Part shown: positions 5,365 to 5,391 of the stretch, one piece after another
Position numbering within the stretch: the stretch's first letter is position 1
Layout: every line of letters begins with the position of its first letter
Assembly (NCBI GenBank): GCA_018370615.1
Contig: JAGZAC010000140.1
Location: 1 to 5,391 of the forward strand
Direction of reading: 5' to 3'
DNA from: Clostridiales bacterium
GTDB lineage: Bacteria > Bacillota > Clostridia > Oscillospirales > CAG-272
DNA length: 5,391 nucleotides
Program-made: the position numbers and the translations under genes
The notes under the pieces: generated by a model
Told to the model about the DNA's origin: nothing
The model's database searches: none
Seen by the model: only the letters and a program-made list of their open reading frames with translations

Positions 5365-5391
5365 ACAACCCCTCCGCCAGCTTCGCTGACA
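5365..5391 (+). repeat. Repeat element R4: left end only, cut by the window edge
   Basis: ACAACCCCTCCG (5365-5376) is identical to the left end of R2 and R3. It is followed by a first hairpin with a different stem (CAGC 5378-5381 with GCTG 5385-5388, loop TTC). The element continues beyond the window. It starts directly after the terminator tail and has the same orientation as R2 and R3. Confidence 0.7.

Overview
The window looks like a chromosomal segment from a strictly anaerobic, moderately GC-rich member of the Clostridia, most plausibly a gut Oscillospirales/Ruminococcaceae-type bacterium. Three things point there: a [FeFe] hydrogenase of the ferredoxin-linked group B type, strong AGGAGG-like ribosome binding sites with one TTG start, and several copies of a GC-rich multi-hairpin repeat (CCCTCCGCC.../CTCCCCTTGCACAGGGGAG) of a kind that I recall as scattered in such genomes. 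The placement is inference; no rRNA or other taxonomic marker is present.

Layout, all on the + strand. (1) 4-1428: a monomeric group B-like [FeFe] hydrogenase with an iron-sulfur N-terminal half and an H-cluster C-terminal half. (2) 1429-1651: an intergenic region with one complete repeat element (R1) starting 4 bases after the hydrogenase stop, then a probable extended -10 promoter and a strong ribosome binding site. (3) 1652-3649: uvrB, the nucleotide excision repair helicase-like subunit, complete, with a TTG start. (4) 3650-4028: a gene-free stretch filled by a tandem array of the same repeat (R2, R3 and a decayed half copy). (5) 4029-4637: an unrecognised small membrane protein with about four membrane segments. 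(6) 4705-5082: a near-consensus sigma-A promoter and a very acidic DUF1292 (YrzB-like) protein. (7) 5092-5292: a roughly 200-nt structured RNA, most likely 6S RNA, beginning within 10 bases of the DUF1292 stop, followed by a strong hairpin terminator and the start of another repeat copy (R4) cut by the window end.

The genes do not form an obvious pathway; this is a housekeeping region in which hydrogenase, uvrB, membrane protein and DUF1292/6S RNA appear to be separate transcription units, separated mainly by repeats. The most notable signal is the repeat family. Every complete copy folds into four hairpins inside an outer stem. Stem sequences change between copies while pairing is kept, the two central loops stay complementary, and copies sit directly behind genes, with R1 and R2/R3 in opposite orientations on either side of uvrB. 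I saw no defence system, CRISPR array, transposase or phage gene here.
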